The notes beneath the pieces are model-generated. The model had not been told where the DNA came from and did no database searches. It saw nothing but the letters and a program-made list of their open reading frames with translations. Positions 33,395-42,725 of a stretch of DNA of 64,000 bases are shown here, one piece after another. The stretch lies in the NCBI GenBank assembly GCA_018004935.1, contig JAGNBF010000008.1:8052-72051 (forward strand), in the 5' to 3' direction. This DNA comes from Chloroflexota bacterium (GTDB lineage Bacteria > Chloroflexota > Anaerolineae > Promineifilales > Promineifilaceae). Position numbers and translations under genes: made by a program. Positions within the stretch are counted from its first letter, which is position 1. Every line of letters begins with the position of its first letter.

Positions 33395-33459
33395 GCCCGC
33401 CTCTCCTGCGTAAATGTAGGGCGATTTGGCAAATCGCCCGGACGATTTACCAAATCGTC

Positions 33460-33498
33460 CTACAGATTTTCATCCCTCTTGGTGTGCCAAAGGCACAT
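33460..33498 (-). CDS. Mini-ORF, peptide MCLWHTKRDENL
   Basis: It is a 12-codon frame with TAGGAG six bases upstream and TAG inside the next hairpin. It matches the copy at 33679-33717 except for codon 2. The TerB-like gene starts 66 bases after the stop. Expression is unproven. Confidence 0.4.
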   Translation of the reverse strand: MCLWHTKRDENL

Positions 33499-33678
33499 GG
33501 GGAACTCCTACGAAAATAGCCATGGATAGTGGAAACACGGATAGGAAGAAACACGGATGGGAATGAAAATGGTGGCGTTATTTTCATCCCTCTTGGTGTA
33601 CGTTCCGTCCACGTGAAACTCCTACGAAAATGTAGGGCGATTTTGTAAATCGCCCGGTGGACGATTTACAAAATCGTC

Positions 33679-33717
33679 CTACAGATTTTCATCCCTCTTG
33701 GTGTGCCAAAGGCTCAT
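33679..33717 (-). CDS. Mini-ORF, peptide MSLWHTKRDENL
   Basis: It has the same layout as 33460-33498: ribosome site, 12 codons, and a stop in the hairpin arm. The following hairpin (33632-33682) uses the TTTTGTAAA variant, while the copy nearer the gene uses TTTGGTAAA/TTTGCCAAA. Expression is unproven. Confidence 0.4.
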   Translation of the reverse strand: MSLWHTKRDENL

Positions 33718-33825
33718 GGGGAACTCCTACGAAAATAGCCACTGATAATGGGAACATGGATAAAAACCTTGCCCGATTATACGTTGTTTGGGAGCAAATT
33801 TCTGGTTAATTTTTGCGGCGTAACC

Positions 33826-34020
33826 GTGCAACCTTTCAAAGGTTTATACTACTGGTCAACATCTACTCCCCCGGGGAAGGGAGAAAAATCACTTGGGGAC
33901 GTTTTTCGCGGGCAGACGCCCGCGAAAAACGTCCCATAAAAGGTTCTCCACTCCTGGGGCAGGGGGAAACCCGGTGTGCAATCGCCCGCATTCCTGGTCC
34001 CTGGGACGGGGGAAAACCGA
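33826..34020. repeat. Short inverted repeat plus family B unit
   Basis: AACCTTTCAAAGGTTTATAC is followed by CTGGTCAACATCTAC, phrases also found near 14163-14200. The family B hairpin at 33896-33935 pairs GGGACGTTTTTCGCGGGC with its perfect complement around AGAC. Confidence 0.8.
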
Positions 34021-34077
34021 AAAGGCGATGGCTCTAGAGGAATCGGTAAATCTAATGCCCTGTGTTAGAATTGTTTT

Positions 34078-35454
34078 ATGAATAAAGAACTCATTGTGAT
34101 TGGTGGGGGATTGGCTGGGTGTGAAGCGGCCTGGCAGGCCGCGACGTTGGGCCTGCAAGTAACGTTGTACGAAATGCGGCCGCGAACCCCAACCCCTGCC
34201 CATGTCACCGACAAACTCGCCGAACTCGTTTGTAGCAACTCCCTGGGATCCCAGGGGATCAACACCGCCCCTGGTTTACTCAAAGCCGAATTAACCGGGC
34301 TGGGGTCACTCATTCTCGATTGCGCGGCCGCGGCCGCTTTACCCGCTGGTTCTTCCCTGGCCGTAGACCGGGAGCGCTTTGCCGCCGAGGTAACGGCCAA
34401 AATCGAGGCCCATCCCCGCATTCAACTTGTGCGTGAAGAAGTTACCACCATACCCGAGTCACCTACCATCATTGCCAGTGGTCCTCTGACCTCAGCCCCC
34501 CTTACAGCGGAGATTGCCCGATTGAGTGGGAGTGAAGCGCATTTATACTTTTACGATGCCATCTCCCCTATTGTCAGCCTGGATTCGGTGGACATGAGCG
34601 TGGCGTTTCGTGGCTCCCGTTATGACAAAGGAGTGGCGGAAGAAGGGGATTACCTGAATTGCCCCCTCAGCGAAGCCGAATACAACCGGTTTATTGAGGC
34701 GCTGATCACAGCCGAGACGATCACCCTGCGCCAGTTTGAACAGGAAGATCCCCATTTTTTTGAGAGTTGCCTGCCGGTTGAAGTATTGGCCAAACGAAAT
34801 GAAGAAGCCTTACGCTTTGGGCCAATGCGCCCGGTAGGGTTAAACAATCCACATACAGATGAGCGGCTTTATGCGGTTGTACAGTTACGCCAGGATAATC
34901 TGGCGGGTACGTTGTATAACCTGGTAGGGTTTCAGACGAATCTCAAATGGGGTGAGCAAAAACGGGTATTGCAGATGATTCCTGGTTTGCAGAAGGCCGA
35001 ATTTTTGCGCTATGGCATGATGCATCGCAATACCTACATCAACGCGCCCCATTTGCTTCAGCCTACATTGCAATATCGCGGCCGCGCGGATCTGTTTTTT
35101 GCCGGTCAGATCATTGGCGTAGAGGGGTATGTGGGTAACGCGGCCGCAGGACTGGTCGCTGGTCTCAATGCGGCCCGTTTATTACAAGGACAGATGCCTG
35201 TCATCTTCCCCACCAAAACCATGTTGGGGGCTTTGCTCCATTACGTCACCCATGCCGAAGCCAAACAATTCGCCCCCATGAAGGCGAACTTTGGGTTAAT
35301 GCCTGCGCCAGAGAACAAAATGGGAAAACAGGAACGGTATCGTTACTATAGCGAACGGGCACTCACCGCTATGCGCCGTTTTGCCCGGGAGAGTGGCGTG
35401 CCTTATGACCGGGAACGGGCGGAAATCGGTGTGGGTGTAGCGAATAATGCGTAA
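34078..35454 (+). CDS. trmFO: tRNA (uracil-54-C5)-methyltransferase, folate/FAD-dependent
   Basis: The 458-residue protein is a clear TrmFO: FAD motif GGGLAGCEAAWQAA at 8-21, then VTLYEMRP, CSNSLGS and KAELTGLGSLI. The central part has YYDAISPIV-like FYDAISPIVSLDS, and the C-terminal region has FAGQIIGVEGYVGNAAAGLVAG and PMKANFGLMP. It makes ribothymidine at position 54 of tRNA with methylene-tetrahydrofolate. The last bases overlap the next gene by eight, so translation is probably coupled. GCGGCCGC copies appear in all three frames (Arg-Pro-Arg, Ala runs, Gly-Arg). Confidence 0.97.
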   Translation: MNKELIVIGGGLAGCEAAWQAATLGLQVTLYEMRPRTPTPAHVTDKLAELVCSNSLGSQGINTAPGLLKAELTGLGSLILDCAAAAALPAGSSLAVDRERFAAEVTAKIEAHPRIQLVREEVTTIPESPTIIASGPLTSAPLTAEIARLSGSEAHLYFYDAISPIVSLDSVDMSVAFRGSRYDKGVAEEGDYLNCPLSEAEYNRFIEALITAETITLRQFEQEDPHFFESCLPVEVLAKRNEEALRFGPMRPVGLNNPHTDERLYAVVQLRQDNLAGTLYNLVGFQTNLKWGEQKRVLQMIPGLQKAEFLRYGMMHRNTYINAPHLLQPTLQYRGRADLFFAGQIIGVEGYVGNAAAGLVAGLNAARLLQGQMPVIFPTKTMLGALLHYVTHAEAKQFAPMKANFGLMPAPENKMGKQERYRYYSERALTAMRRFARESGVPYDRERAEIGVGVANNA

Positions 35455-36334
35455 AATAGTTCTGTTGCTATGGTTTTGCCTGGTGGGCTGTAACGCGGCC
35501 GCACCCACACTCACTCCTGTTACGCCAGTGCTGACTGCGGCCACGTTGCCTACCTCTCTGCCCACACAAACACCGGCCCCCTCTATGACGCCCACACCTA
35601 CCCCAATACCGTCCCCTACTGCCCCACCCGTGGGAACGGTACTACAAATGGAGCCTGAACTGTTGACCACGCGGCCGCATGATCCCACAGCCTTCACCCA
35701 GGGCCTCATCTTGTACAATGGCTCTCTTTACGAAAGCACTGGTCTATACGGTCAATCCAGCCTGCGTGAAGTGGATCCCGCCACCGGAACGGTCATTCGC
35801 CAGATACCCCTGACTGAATTATATTTTGCCGAAGGGTTAGAGCGAGTCGAAGATCGGCTGATCCAGATTACCTGGCAAGAGCAAATTGCCTTCGTTTACG
35901 ATATTGCCACCTTTACCCAGATCAAAACCTTCACTTACGAAGGGGAAGGGTGGGGTTTGTGTTATGATGGAACGGCGTTGTATATGAGCAACGGTAGCGA
36001 CCAACTAACCGTGCGTGATCCTGATACCTTTGTTGTACGCCAGACCATCCCGGTAACATTGGACGGACAACCAGTTGTCCGCCTGAATGAGCTAGAATGT
36101 GTCGGTAGTACCATCTTTGCCAACATCTGGCAGACGGATACCATCGTGCAGATTGACAAAGTAACAGGGCAAGTGGTTGCGTCTATTCAAGCCGATGGTT
36201 TACTGACGCCAGAAGAGGCCGCGGCCGCGGATGTGCTGAATGGTATCGTCTACCTACCCGCAACTGATACCTTCCTCATCACCGGCAAATTGTGGCCTGC
36301 CATGTTTGAAGTCCGGTTTGTCCTGACGGAATGA
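35447..36334 (+). CDS. Glutamine cyclotransferase family lipoprotein
   Basis: The 295-residue protein has a short signal with lipobox LVGC (Cys15), a Thr/Pro-rich linker to about 60, and a five-bladed propeller of the plant-type glutaminyl-peptide cyclotransferase family. Family segments are HDPTAFTQGLILYNGSLYESTGLYGQSSL and ITWQEQIAFVYD, with GWGLCYDG, LNELECV and the NGIVYLPATDTFLITGKLWP end. These enzymes form N-terminal pyroglutamate. It overlaps trmFO by eight bases, though the functions seem unrelated. Confidence 0.92.
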   Translation: MRKIVLLLWFCLVGCNAAAPTLTPVTPVLTAATLPTSLPTQTPAPSMTPTPTPIPSPTAPPVGTVLQMEPELLTTRPHDPTAFTQGLILYNGSLYESTGLYGQSSLREVDPATGTVIRQIPLTELYFAEGLERVEDRLIQITWQEQIAFVYDIATFTQIKTFTYEGEGWGLCYDGTALYMSNGSDQLTVRDPDTFVVRQTIPVTLDGQPVVRLNELECVGSTIFANIWQTDTIVQIDKVTGQVVASIQADGLLTPEEAAAADVLNGIVYLPATDTFLITGKLWPAMFEVRFVLTE

Positions 36335-36389
36335 ACCATAACAGATGAGTTCCCCAGAGTTTCAATGAATCCTTTGGTAAGGAGAAAGC

Positions 36390-38012
36390 ATGTCTAATGA
36401 ACTGATCATTGAATCGCAAGTGGTACAGGTGACGGTATACCCGGATCGGGCGCGAGTGACGCGACAGGGAACGGGTGAAATCACCACCGAAACGCAAAAA
36501 ATCATTCTGGATGAATTGCCCACAACACTCCTGCCCGATTCGGTGCGGGTAGCCGGACGGGGAACGGCACGAGTACGTATTCAGGGAGTGGATACAAAAT
36601 GGCATTATTACACCGAAACGCCAACAACTCGTGTGCGTGACCTGGAGCAGGAAATTCAGAAGTTGGAAGATGAAAGCCGTGGCCTCACCGATCAGAAAGC
36701 CGGTTTGGCCGCCCGGATGAAATACCTGGAGGGCCTGGCCAGTGCGACACTGGAATTTGCCAAAGGGTTATCACGCGGCCGCACCACCATCGAAGATCAA
36801 AACCAATTAGTCTCCTTCCTCGCCGGGCAAGATAACGCCATTCGGGCTGAACTACGTGCCCTGGACCTGAGCCAGCGTGAACTCAATAAACAACTGGAAA
36901 AGTTACGCAACGAGTTAAAACAGATCCAAAATGCGCGGCCGCGCCAACGGTATCGCGCCACCATCGAAGTTGTCGTAAGCGAACCAGGCAATTTCACCGT
37001 CGAACTCAGTTACGTGGTACAAAATGCGGGCTGGCAACCCCTGTATGATTTGCGTTGGATGGAAAACAATGGCTCCCGCAAACTAAGCCTCACCTACCTG
37101 GCCCAGATCACCCAAAACAGTGGCGAAGATTGGCCCACCATCCAACTGGCTGTCTCCACCGCTCGCCCGGCTTTAAATCAGCAGTTACCCGAATTAAAAC
37201 CCTGGTACATCAACGTCTTTGTGCCCCACCCACCACCCCAGGCCAAAGCTATGATGTCGCGTGCGGCCAGTGCGCCTGTGCCCATGGCCCCTCCCGCTGA
37301 ACAAATGGCCGATATGGTGGCCTTTGGCATGCAAAGTATGCCCGCCCCGGCAATGGCCGAGGCCGAAATCGCTACTGCCACCGTTGAGAGTCGTGGCGTA
37401 GCCGTTACCTTTAAAATTGGCGGCTCTACTGATATACCCAGTGATGGTGCACCGCATAAAACCACCATCCAGATGTTTGAACTCGACCCCAAAGTAGATT
37501 ATCTCTGTGTGCCCAAACATACGGATGCCGTTTTCCGTCGCCTCACGGTGACAAATACGACAGCGGCACCGTTTTTGGCTGGGCCGGGCAATCTGTTTGT
37601 GGGCGAAGAGTTTATCGGTACGACCCAATTAGAATATGCCCCCAGTGGCGAAAAAATAGAACTGCTCTTTGGGGTGGAAGAGCGGATCACAGTGAGCCGG
37701 GAATTGGCTAAAAGGGATGTGGATAAGACATTCCTGCGTGATAACCGCCAATTGCGTTATGGTTATAAAATAGAGTTGCAAAATTTGTTGAGTGCGGCCG
37801 CGGTCGTCGAAGTTCATGACCACATTCCGGTTTCCCGCCACGAACAGATTAAGGTGAAACTGGAACAGGCCACACCCGAACCTATCACCAAGAGTGACCT
37901 CAATTTACTGGAGTGGCAAATGAACCTGCCCCCATCCGCCAAAGCAACCCTACAATACGTTTACCTGGTTGAACATCCTCGTAGTTTGTCTGTCGTTGGT
38001 CTGATTGATTGA
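36390..38012 (+). CDS. MuiA/DUF4139 family protein
   Basis: The 540-residue protein has the two-part layout of the mucoidy-inhibitor MuiA family. An N-terminal beta domain (VVQVTVYPDRARVTRQG) is followed by a long coiled coil (about 80-185). A DUF4139 beta domain then begins at about 195 with YVVQNAGWQPLYDLRW and continues through VDYLCVPK and VEVHDHIPVSRHEQIKV to the C-terminus. The middle contains a Met/Ala/Pro-rich loop. The function is not settled, and there is no signal peptide. GGAG precedes the ATG by seven bases. It lies 55 bases after the cyclotransferase gene and may share its transcript. Confidence 0.9.
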   Translation: MSNELIIESQVVQVTVYPDRARVTRQGTGEITTETQKIILDELPTTLLPDSVRVAGRGTARVRIQGVDTKWHYYTETPTTRVRDLEQEIQKLEDESRGLTDQKAGLAARMKYLEGLASATLEFAKGLSRGRTTIEDQNQLVSFLAGQDNAIRAELRALDLSQRELNKQLEKLRNELKQIQNARPRQRYRATIEVVVSEPGNFTVELSYVVQNAGWQPLYDLRWMENNGSRKLSLTYLAQITQNSGEDWPTIQLAVSTARPALNQQLPELKPWYINVFVPHPPPQAKAMMSRAASAPVPMAPPAEQMADMVAFGMQSMPAPAMAEAEIATATVESRGVAVTFKIGGSTDIPSDGAPHKTTIQMFELDPKVDYLCVPKHTDAVFRRLTVTNTTAAPFLAGPGNLFVGEEFIGTTQLEYAPSGEKIELLFGVEERITVSRELAKRDVDKTFLRDNRQLRYGYKIELQNLLSAAAVVEVHDHIPVSRHEQIKVKLEQATPEPITKSDLNLLEWQMNLPPSAKATLQYVYLVEHPRSLSVVGLID

Positions 38013-38016
38013 TGAT

Positions 38017-38237
38017 TTGTATCTATACAGCCAAAGGGCATAATCTGACATTTTCCCGCCGTGTCGGTGTGTCGCTTTAGTGCCGCGTTGGTAATATCCA
38101 AGATCCCCCCTAACCTCGCCCCAGGGCGGGGAACTTTGCCCCCCCCGGGGCGGGGAATTTTTCTCGGCGCGGTTTCTCCCCTTCCCACGGGGATCGCCGG
38201 GGGGATGGGTCTTCAGCCCAAACCTGTATAGATACAA
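38017..38237. repeat. Family B element bounded by TTGTATCTATACAG inverted ends
   Basis: Perfect 14-base inverted ends lie at 38017-38030 and 38224-38237. The inside matches the reverse complement of 48405-48530 at the left (GGCATAATCTGACATTTT) and then has GGCGCGGTTT at 38166-38175 with the other hairpin arm missing. GGGGCGGGGAA occurs twice in a row, which suggests a local duplication and deletion. Confidence 0.75.
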
Positions 38238-38278
38238 TAATTCAATCGTCATACATCAATCAAAAATGGTAAGTGCTT

Positions 38279-39595
38279 ATGCGTACATATGACACAACAA
38301 CGCCCCAAGAGCGTGCCTTCTTAGTGGGGGCCGAATGGAAACGAACTCGTCCCCTGTTGCCGGTAGAACAGAGCCTGGATGAACTGGAACGGTTGGCCGA
38401 TACGGCTGGTTTGGCTGTGGTGGGTCGGGCCGTGCAACGGTTTGATCAGCCGGATAATGCCACTTATATCGGTTCCGGCAAGGTGGAAGAGGTCAAAATG
38501 CTCATCAATGAGCAAAACGCCGGTGTCGTTATTTTTGATGACGAACTTCTGCCGCGCCAACAGCGGGAACTAGAAGAGGTTTTTGGCGAAAACACCAAGG
38601 TTTTAGACCGTACCGCCCTCATTCTGGACATTTTTGCCCAGCACGCCCAAACCCGGGAAGGGCAACTCCAGGTAGAACTGGCCCAATTGGAATACCGATT
38701 GCCTCGTCTGACGCGCATGTGGACCCATCTGGCCCGGCAAGCTGGCGGCCGCGCCGGTGGGGCAACTGGTGGGGTAGGGGTGCGCGGCCCTGGTGAAAAA
38801 CAGATTGAAGTAGACCGCCGCGAAATCGGTCGCCGCATTGCCGCCATTAAAGAAGAGTTGGAAATGGTGCGAGCGCACCGGCAACGCCACCGGGCCAAAC
38901 GTCAGCAGACGGAGCTGAAGGTGGTGGCGATTGTAGGTTATACCAATGCGGGTAAATCTACCTTGCTCAATAAACTTACAGGGGCGGATGTGTTGGCTGA
39001 GGATCGCCTGTTTGCCACGCTGGATCCCACGACCCGACGGCTGGAGACGAGTAGCGGCCGCGATATTTTGCTTACAGATACGGTTGGTTTTATCCAGAAG
39101 CTCCCCACCCAAATCGTAGCCGCCTTTCGGGCCACTCTGGAAGAAATCGCCGATGCGGATGTGTTGTTGCATATTGTAGATGCCACCCATCCCCAGGCCC
39201 AAGCCCAGATTGAATCGGTGGAAGACACGCTGGCCGAACTGGAACTGGATCATATTCCTACCGTGATTGCCCTGAACAAAATAGACCAACTCCCGGCTGG
39301 TGCCGATCCGCGTTCTGGTTTGACCCTCAATCACATTGCCGTGCCTGTGTCAGCGGTAACGGGGTTGGGGTTGCATGAATTGGTACTGGTGTTAGAGGCA
39401 GAGATGGAGCGGTATTTGCGACCGCTACACGTGCATTTGCCGTATAATCGGGGCGATTTGTTGGCGATGTTGTATGGTCGCGGCCGCGTTGAGTCTGAAG
39501 AACACAGCGAAACCGGCATCACCATCAAAGCTCGCCTGCCTGAACGGCTCCACGCTTACTTCCAACCGTATTTTTTAGCCGCCGGTAAACCGTAA
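38279..39595 (+). CDS. hflX: GTPase HflX
   Basis: The protein has about 438 residues. The HflX N-terminal domain ends in the glycine-rich ARQAGGRAGGATGGVGVRGPGE segment with a following coiled helix (GRRIAAIKEELEMV). The G domain has GYTNAGKSTLLN, DTVGFIQKLP and NKID. HflX binds the 50S ribosomal subunit and can split stalled ribosomes. A GTG two codons upstream (38273) is an alternative start. There is no hfq next to it. It follows the family B element. Confidence 0.96.
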   Translation: MRTYDTTTPQERAFLVGAEWKRTRPLLPVEQSLDELERLADTAGLAVVGRAVQRFDQPDNATYIGSGKVEEVKMLINEQNAGVVIFDDELLPRQQRELEEVFGENTKVLDRTALILDIFAQHAQTREGQLQVELAQLEYRLPRLTRMWTHLARQAGGRAGGATGGVGVRGPGEKQIEVDRREIGRRIAAIKEELEMVRAHRQRHRAKRQQTELKVVAIVGYTNAGKSTLLNKLTGADVLAEDRLFATLDPTTRRLETSSGRDILLTDTVGFIQKLPTQIVAAFRATLEEIADADVLLHIVDATHPQAQAQIESVEDTLAELELDHIPTVIALNKIDQLPAGADPRSGLTLNHIAVPVSAVTGLGLHELVLVLEAEMERYLRPLHVHLPYNRGDLLAMLYGRGRVESEEHSETGITIKARLPERLHAYFQPYFLAAGKP

Positions 39596-39660
39596 ACGGT
39601 GGTCAGTAAATAGCTTTTCCGTTGCTGAGCACTGGTGACTGTTCCCTGTTCCCTGGAATT

Positions 39661-39882
39661 ATGAACAACATCCTCAATAACCTCATTGAACGCGCCAATG
39701 ATTTCCTTGCCGAACGCCCCGGTTTGTTACCGTTTATCGGTATCGGGCTGATCGCCCTTAATTTTTTGTTGCGTCTGTTCCTAGGCCCAGATCATTTGCT
39801 CACCAGCGTTGATTGTCTGCTCCATCTGGGTTTGCTCATCAGCCTGGTGGGGTTGATGTTGGTGAAGGTTTTTCGTGAGTAA
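39661..39882 (+). CDS. Small membrane protein, unknown function
   Basis: The 73-residue protein has an amphipathic start (NNILNNLIERANDFLAER) and two hydrophobic helices, at about 23-39 and 48-68. I do not recognise a family. It follows hflX by about 65 bases on the same strand and may be co-transcribed. The ATG at 39661 is preferred over the one at 39622, which adds uncharacteristic residues. Confidence 0.55.
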   Translation: MNNILNNLIERANDFLAERPGLLPFIGIGLIALNFLLRLFLGPDHLLTSVDCLLHLGLLISLVGLMLVKVFRE

Positions 39883-39904
39883 CGGTAGGTTTTAAGTAAC
39901 GATA

Positions 39905-39990
39905 TACGATCTCAAGGGCGGAGCTTGGCGAAGTTCGGCTCTGCCTTTGACAAGCTCAGGCAAAGTCGTAAACCACTTGTATAGATACGA
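39905..39990. repeat. Family G repeat
   Basis: GGCGGAGCTTGGCGAAG and CTTTGACAAGCTCAGGC face each other. The right end TTGTATAGATACGA resembles the ends of the family B element at 38017-38237. Confidence 0.75.
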
Positions 39991-40016
39991 TTTTAAGATG
40001 TAACTATTCACCCCTC

Positions 40017-41183
40017 ATGGATGCTATCAATCACCTGATTCAAAACTCAACCATTCGGGCCGTGGTCGCCACTATGCCTGCCCGTCTCGCAGGCCTGGTT
40101 GACCTGGCCGTGACGATTCAACAAATCCCGGCTCCTACCTTTGCCGAGGCGGAAAGGGCCGCGTTTGTGCAGTCTCATCTGGTGGCTCTGGGGCTGACGG
40201 ATGTGTATCAGGATGAACTGCATAATGTGTATGGTCGCCTGCGCGGGCAAAGGCCAGGAACTCCCGTGGTTATCTCTGCCCATCTGGATACGGTATTTGC
40301 CGCCGAAACCAATTTGACGGTGCGGCGTGAGACCCAACTGGTGCATGGGCCAGGTATTGCTGATAATTCTATGGGGGTGGCCGGGTTATTGATACTGGCG
40401 GAGTTGCTCCAGCGGTCAGGCCTGCGGCCGCAACGAGATATATGGTTTGTTGCGAATGTGTGCGAAGAAGGGTTGGGCGACCTGCGGGGGATGCGGGCGG
40501 TGGTAGAGCGATTTGGCCGCGACGCGGCCGCGTACATCATCCTGGAAGGGGGCGTCTACGGCCATATCTTCCATCAGGCCATTGCGGTTCGCCGTTACCA
40601 CATTGAAATTACCACCCCGGGCGGCCATTCCTGGGGCAACTTTGGCACACCAAGCGCCATTCATCTCCTTGGTCGCCTTATCACCACACTGGATCAAATT
40701 CAGGTTCCCGACAAACCCCGTACTACCTACAATGTGGGCAAAATCGAGGGAGGCACAACCATCAATACCATTGCCGCCCAGGCCAGCCTGTTGTTGGATT
40801 GCCGCTCCGAAGATAATCAAGCCCTGGCCAACCTGTTAAATCAGGTACAAAAGGCTATCGCCACCGTTAGCAACATACCTGATGTACAGGTGAAAATAAC
40901 CTCAATTGGGGATCGCCCGGCGGGGTACATCCGTCTTAACCACCCCCTCATTAAAATGACCGAAGCCGCCCTGCGCCAGAGTGGGTGCACCGAGGTTTTT
41001 TTCAGTAGTGGTAGTACCGATGCCAATATTCCCCTCAGCCAGGGTTTACCGGCTGTTTGCATTGGTCTGGCCCAAAGTCACAATGCCCATCGCCTGGATG
41101 AATATCTGGATATAACCAATCTGTCTGCTGGCATGGTGCAGTTGTTTCTTTTGACGTTGGCCGCGGCCGCATTTAGCGGTTAA
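40017..41183 (+). CDS. M20-family zinc peptidase
   Basis: The 388-residue protein has the M20/M28 co-catalytic zinc site. SAHLDTVF near 87 holds the first His and Asp, GPGIADNSMG near 116 the bridging Asp, and VCEEGLGDLRG near 147 the Glu pair. ILEGG and the C-terminal SQSHNAHRLDEY supply the last ligands. The lid domain begins at about 185 with YHIEITTPGGHSWGNFG. It is likely a peptidase T or aminoacylase-like enzyme in the cytoplasm, with substrate unknown. The gene is flanked by family G repeats. Confidence 0.92.
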   Translation: MDAINHLIQNSTIRAVVATMPARLAGLVDLAVTIQQIPAPTFAEAERAAFVQSHLVALGLTDVYQDELHNVYGRLRGQRPGTPVVISAHLDTVFAAETNLTVRRETQLVHGPGIADNSMGVAGLLILAELLQRSGLRPQRDIWFVANVCEEGLGDLRGMRAVVERFGRDAAAYIILEGGVYGHIFHQAIAVRRYHIEITTPGGHSWGNFGTPSAIHLLGRLITTLDQIQVPDKPRTTYNVGKIEGGTTINTIAAQASLLLDCRSEDNQALANLLNQVQKAIATVSNIPDVQVKITSIGDRPAGYIRLNHPLIKMTEAALRQSGCTEVFFSSGSTDANIPLSQGLPAVCIGLAQSHNAHRLDEYLDITNLSAGMVQLFLLTLAAAAFSG

Positions 41184-41207
41184 AAACGAGTGTTTGTTCA
41201 ACCAGCA

Positions 41208-41300
41208 ATTCGTAACGACTAAGGCTCCCGAGGGCTGAGTTTGTCGAAGCCTCGTGTTGCCTTTGACAAGCTCAGGCAACGGCTTGGTAATCGTCCGTTT
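41208..41300. repeat. Family G repeat with AACGACTAAGG flank
   Basis: GGGCTGAGTTTGTCGAAGCC faces GCCTTTGACAAGCTCAGGC. The phrase CGTAACGACTAAGG before it recurs near 53087. Confidence 0.8.
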
Positions 41301-41334
41301 TTAACTTAGGGTTCGTAATCGTAGGAGTATCCAA

Positions 41335-42483
41335 ATGAATTTTGAACTAACAACTGAACAAAAACAGTTCCGTGACTTTGTCCATGATTTTGTCGCCAGA
41401 GAGGTAAAACCCCTGGCGCGTGAGACAGATGAAACGGGCGAATTTAACTGGAAAGCAGTTAAAAAAATGGGACCAATTGGGCTGTTGGGGCTGGAAGTGC
41501 CCGAAGAGTACGGAGGTGCCGGGCTGGATGCCGTCAGTGCGGCGATTGCTATTGAAGAGTTGGGCTGGGGTTGTGGCTCCACCGCCCTGGCCGTATCAGC
41601 CCATAATGGGTTGGCGCTTGGCCCCATTGTCAAATTTGGCACGGAAGAACAAAAACGTGCCTGGTTACCCCGCCTGGCTTCGGGTGAAGGTCGGTTGGGG
41701 TGTTTGGGATTGACCGAGCCAGGGGCTGGCTCTGATCTGCAAGGTGGTGTTCGTACGGCGGCAGTTAAAGAGGGTGATTCCTGGATTATTGATGGCAATA
41801 AAATGTGGCTGACCAATGCCTCTATTGCTGATCTGATGGTTTTGTTGGTGCGCACAGATCCCCAAGGGGGTAGTCGGAGCTTGAGCCATATTCTTGTGCC
41901 TGCGGATTCAGAGGGTATTTCGATGGGATCACCCGAGAAGAAAATGGGTCTGAAAGGTTCCCCTACTCATGCCGTAAATTTGGATGAGGTGCGGGTGCCC
42001 TTGGGCAATTTGTTGGGGAAAGAGGGGCGTGGTTTGCACCAGACGCTAGAGGTGTTGGATGGCGGCCGCGTTAGCATTGGGGCGTTGGCGGTTGGCCTGG
42101 CCCAATCGGCTTATGAAGCGGCTTTGCAATATGCGCATGAACGAGAGACCTTTGGTCAGCCCATTGCCCATCACCAGGCTGTGCAATGGATGCTGGCTGA
42201 TGCCGCCACAGAAATCCAGGCGGCCCGCCTGATGGTTTACTGGGCCGCCTGGCACAAAGCGCAAGGCCAACTAACTCCCAAGGTGGCCGCCATGGCGAAA
42301 CTATTTGCTACGGAAGTCAGCGAGAAGGTCTGTCGTAATGCGATTCAAGTACATGGGGGTTATGGCTATAGTCGGGAATTTGAAGTGGAACGAATGTATC
42401 GGGATACACGTTTGATGACAATTGGTGAAGGGACGAGTGAAATTCAACGTCTTGTTATTGCTCGGGCCATTCTTGGTTTGTAA
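41335..42483 (+). CDS. Acyl-CoA dehydrogenase
   Basis: The 382-residue protein has the full length of the medium/short-chain family. GCLGLTEPGAGSDL (FAD and substrate) lies near 122, then KMWLTNASIADLMVL, and AYEAALQYAHERETFGQPI. The C-terminal IGEGTSEIQRLVIAR has the catalytic base Glu at about 365. It should oxidise acyl-CoA to the 2-enoyl-CoA and pass electrons to ETF. No etfAB gene is near. AGGAG is seven bases or so before the ATG. A link to the acyl cluster at 27.6-31.3 kb is possible but not shown by position. Confidence 0.95.
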   Translation: MNFELTTEQKQFRDFVHDFVAREVKPLARETDETGEFNWKAVKKMGPIGLLGLEVPEEYGGAGLDAVSAAIAIEELGWGCGSTALAVSAHNGLALGPIVKFGTEEQKRAWLPRLASGEGRLGCLGLTEPGAGSDLQGGVRTAAVKEGDSWIIDGNKMWLTNASIADLMVLLVRTDPQGGSRSLSHILVPADSEGISMGSPEKKMGLKGSPTHAVNLDEVRVPLGNLLGKEGRGLHQTLEVLDGGRVSIGALAVGLAQSAYEAALQYAHERETFGQPIAHHQAVQWMLADAATEIQAARLMVYWAAWHKAQGQLTPKVAAMAKLFATEVSEKVCRNAIQVHGGYGYSREFEVERMYRDTRLMTIGEGTSEIQRLVIARAILGL

Positions 42484-42639
42484 GTAAATGTGGAGTGTCG
42501 TACATCTTTGTGAAAGTGGGGGTGTGTTTTTATGATTAGCAGGCTGTCGGAAAAGGTAATCGTTCAGTCCAGAGACGATTTTGTGCCATTTTGAATGACA
42601 TGAACGGATTTTGCAAGGACGGATTAAAGGCGACCTCGT

Positions 42640-42725
42640 AACCACTAAGCCGTTGCCCGAGCTTGTCGCAGGCAACATGAGGCTTCGACAAGCTCAGTCC
42701 TTGAGAGCCTTAGTAGTTATGTGAC
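42640..42725. repeat. Family G repeat with complementary ends
   Basis: GCCCGAGCTTGTCGCAGGC and GGCTTCGACAAGCTCAG face each other. The outer GTAACCACTAAG and CTTAGTAGTTAT are near complementary. The 42484-42836 gap otherwise shows nothing supported. Confidence 0.8.

Larger units (their letters stand above)
33395..33770 (-). promoter_or_regulatory. Doubled TKRDEN leader before the TerB-like gene
   Basis: Read on the minus strand the order is: ribosome site, mini-ORF (33717-33679), family A hairpin (33682-33632), ribosome site, long-form frame from a GTG at 33612, ribosome site, mini-ORF (33498-33460), family A hairpin (33463-33416), CAGGAG site, then the gene at 33394. Both mini-ORF stops lie in the first hairpin arm. 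It is the third gene in the window with this leader. Beyond it, up to 34077, lie a short inverted repeat and a family B unit and no gene. Confidence 0.5.
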
